DNA of 6,466 nt from an uncultured Synechococcus sp. GTDB lineage: Bacteria; Cyanobacteriota; Cyanobacteriia; PCC-6307; Cyanobiaceae. Under the pieces are notes generated by a model. It did no database searches, was not told where the DNA came from, and worked only from the letters and a program-made list of their open reading frames with translations. Shown piece after piece: positions 6,242 through 6,466 of this stretch (position 1 is the stretch's first letter; every line of letters starts with the position of its first letter). Location of the stretch: contig CAJWZN010000071.1 in NCBI GenBank assembly GCA_913050105.1, forward strand, positions 1-6,466, written 5' to 3'. Position numbers and translations under genes: made by a program.

Positions 6242-6448
6242 TCACGCGGCTCCGATGCCTGTTGATTCCTGAGAAAGGCGCCAATCAAGCAGAGCCTTCA
6301 CGTCCGCCAGGGAGCAGTTGGGTGTTCTGAACGGGAGCAACCGCATCGGGCTCCGTTCGGGCCTTACCAACCAACTTTGGTTGACCTGTGGGAGCAACAA
6401 ATAGCCGCGATAACGCACCACGGCCTGAACGCTCATTGGAAGTCCCAT
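6242..6448 (-). CDS. Small hypothetical protein, 68 aa
   Basis: No named family is recognised. The longest reading is 68 residues from ATG 6448-6446. A second ATG at codon 5 (6436-6434) would give 64 residues and may be the true start, since neither has a clear Shine-Dalgarno. A stop at 6454-6452, one codon before the first ATG, excludes a longer form. The sequence looks like a compact folded domain: VVRYRGYLLLP (9-19), QSWLVRPERSPMRLLPFRTP (24-43), then a predicted helix SLADVKALLDWRLSQE (46-61). It has no transmembrane segment or signal peptide. One cysteine (45) is present. It converges on the 83-residue gene with 18 bp between the stop codons. Ordered hydrophobic patterning and codon use argue that it is real. 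Confidence 0.65.
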   Translation of the reverse strand: MGLPMSVQAVVRYRGYLLLPQVNQSWLVRPERSPMRLLPFRTPNCSLADVKALLDWRLSQESTGIGAA

Positions 6449-6466
6449 CGCTCAAGGGATCCATTG

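Noticed and set aside
6057..6284. A 75-codon minus-strand frame overlapping both small genes
   Set aside because: It overlaps the 83-residue plus-strand gene and the 3' end of the 68-residue gene, and its composition (Trp, His, Cys scattered) is not protein-like.
6452..6466. Possible 3' end of another minus-strand gene reading QWIP-stop just upstream of the 68-residue gene
   Set aside because: Only four codons are visible before the window ends, too little to support a coding call.

Overview
This window looks like ordinary core chromosome of a GC-rich marine picocyanobacterium, most likely a marine Synechococcus or a close relative. The grounds are gene content and protein style: a cyanobacterial L9 N-terminus, a three-histidine-box acyl-lipid desaturase, a 'methionine gamma-lyase/aluminium resistance' family enzyme, and gcvH plus a single-chain gcvP. 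Other supports are the dense packing, the scarcity of Shine-Dalgarno sequences, and only one HIP1 octamer (5754-5761). The genus is an inference from family resemblance; no search could be run.

Layout. On the minus strand at the left edge are the first 21 codons of rplI (1-63). Upstream of it, also on the minus strand, is a fatty acid desaturase (139-1053); the two are separated by a gap with two GC-rich hairpins. A 141-bp divergent control region (1054-1194) follows. From it a plus-strand cluster runs rightward: a PLP-dependent methionine gamma-lyase-family protein (1195-2493), gcvH (2509-2898) and gcvP (2939-5824). Gaps of 15 and 40 bp suggest one operon. After a 147-bp AT-richer spacer (5825-5971) comes a small plus-strand hypothetical gene (5972-6223). 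It converges, with an 18-bp gap, on a small minus-strand hypothetical gene (6242-6448).

How the genes fit together. GcvP decarboxylates glycine and passes the aminomethyl group to the lipoyl arm of GcvH. In photosynthetic cells this recovers photorespiratory glycine and feeds one-carbon metabolism. The T-protein and dihydrolipoamide dehydrogenase genes are not in the window. The PLP enzyme at the head of the operon is of uncertain substrate; its position suggests a role in amino-acid or one-carbon/sulfur metabolism. The desaturase adjusts membrane lipid unsaturation and is divergently transcribed.

I found no mobile element, CRISPR array, tRNA, rRNA or evident foreign island, and no clearly new multi-gene system. 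The most interesting unexplained signals are small RNA-level structures at gene starts. One is a perfect hairpin that buries the desaturase Shine-Dalgarno. Another is an 8-bp stem that traps the gcvP GTG start. The third is a possible 16-codon upstream ORF whose stop overlaps the start of the PLP-enzyme gene.
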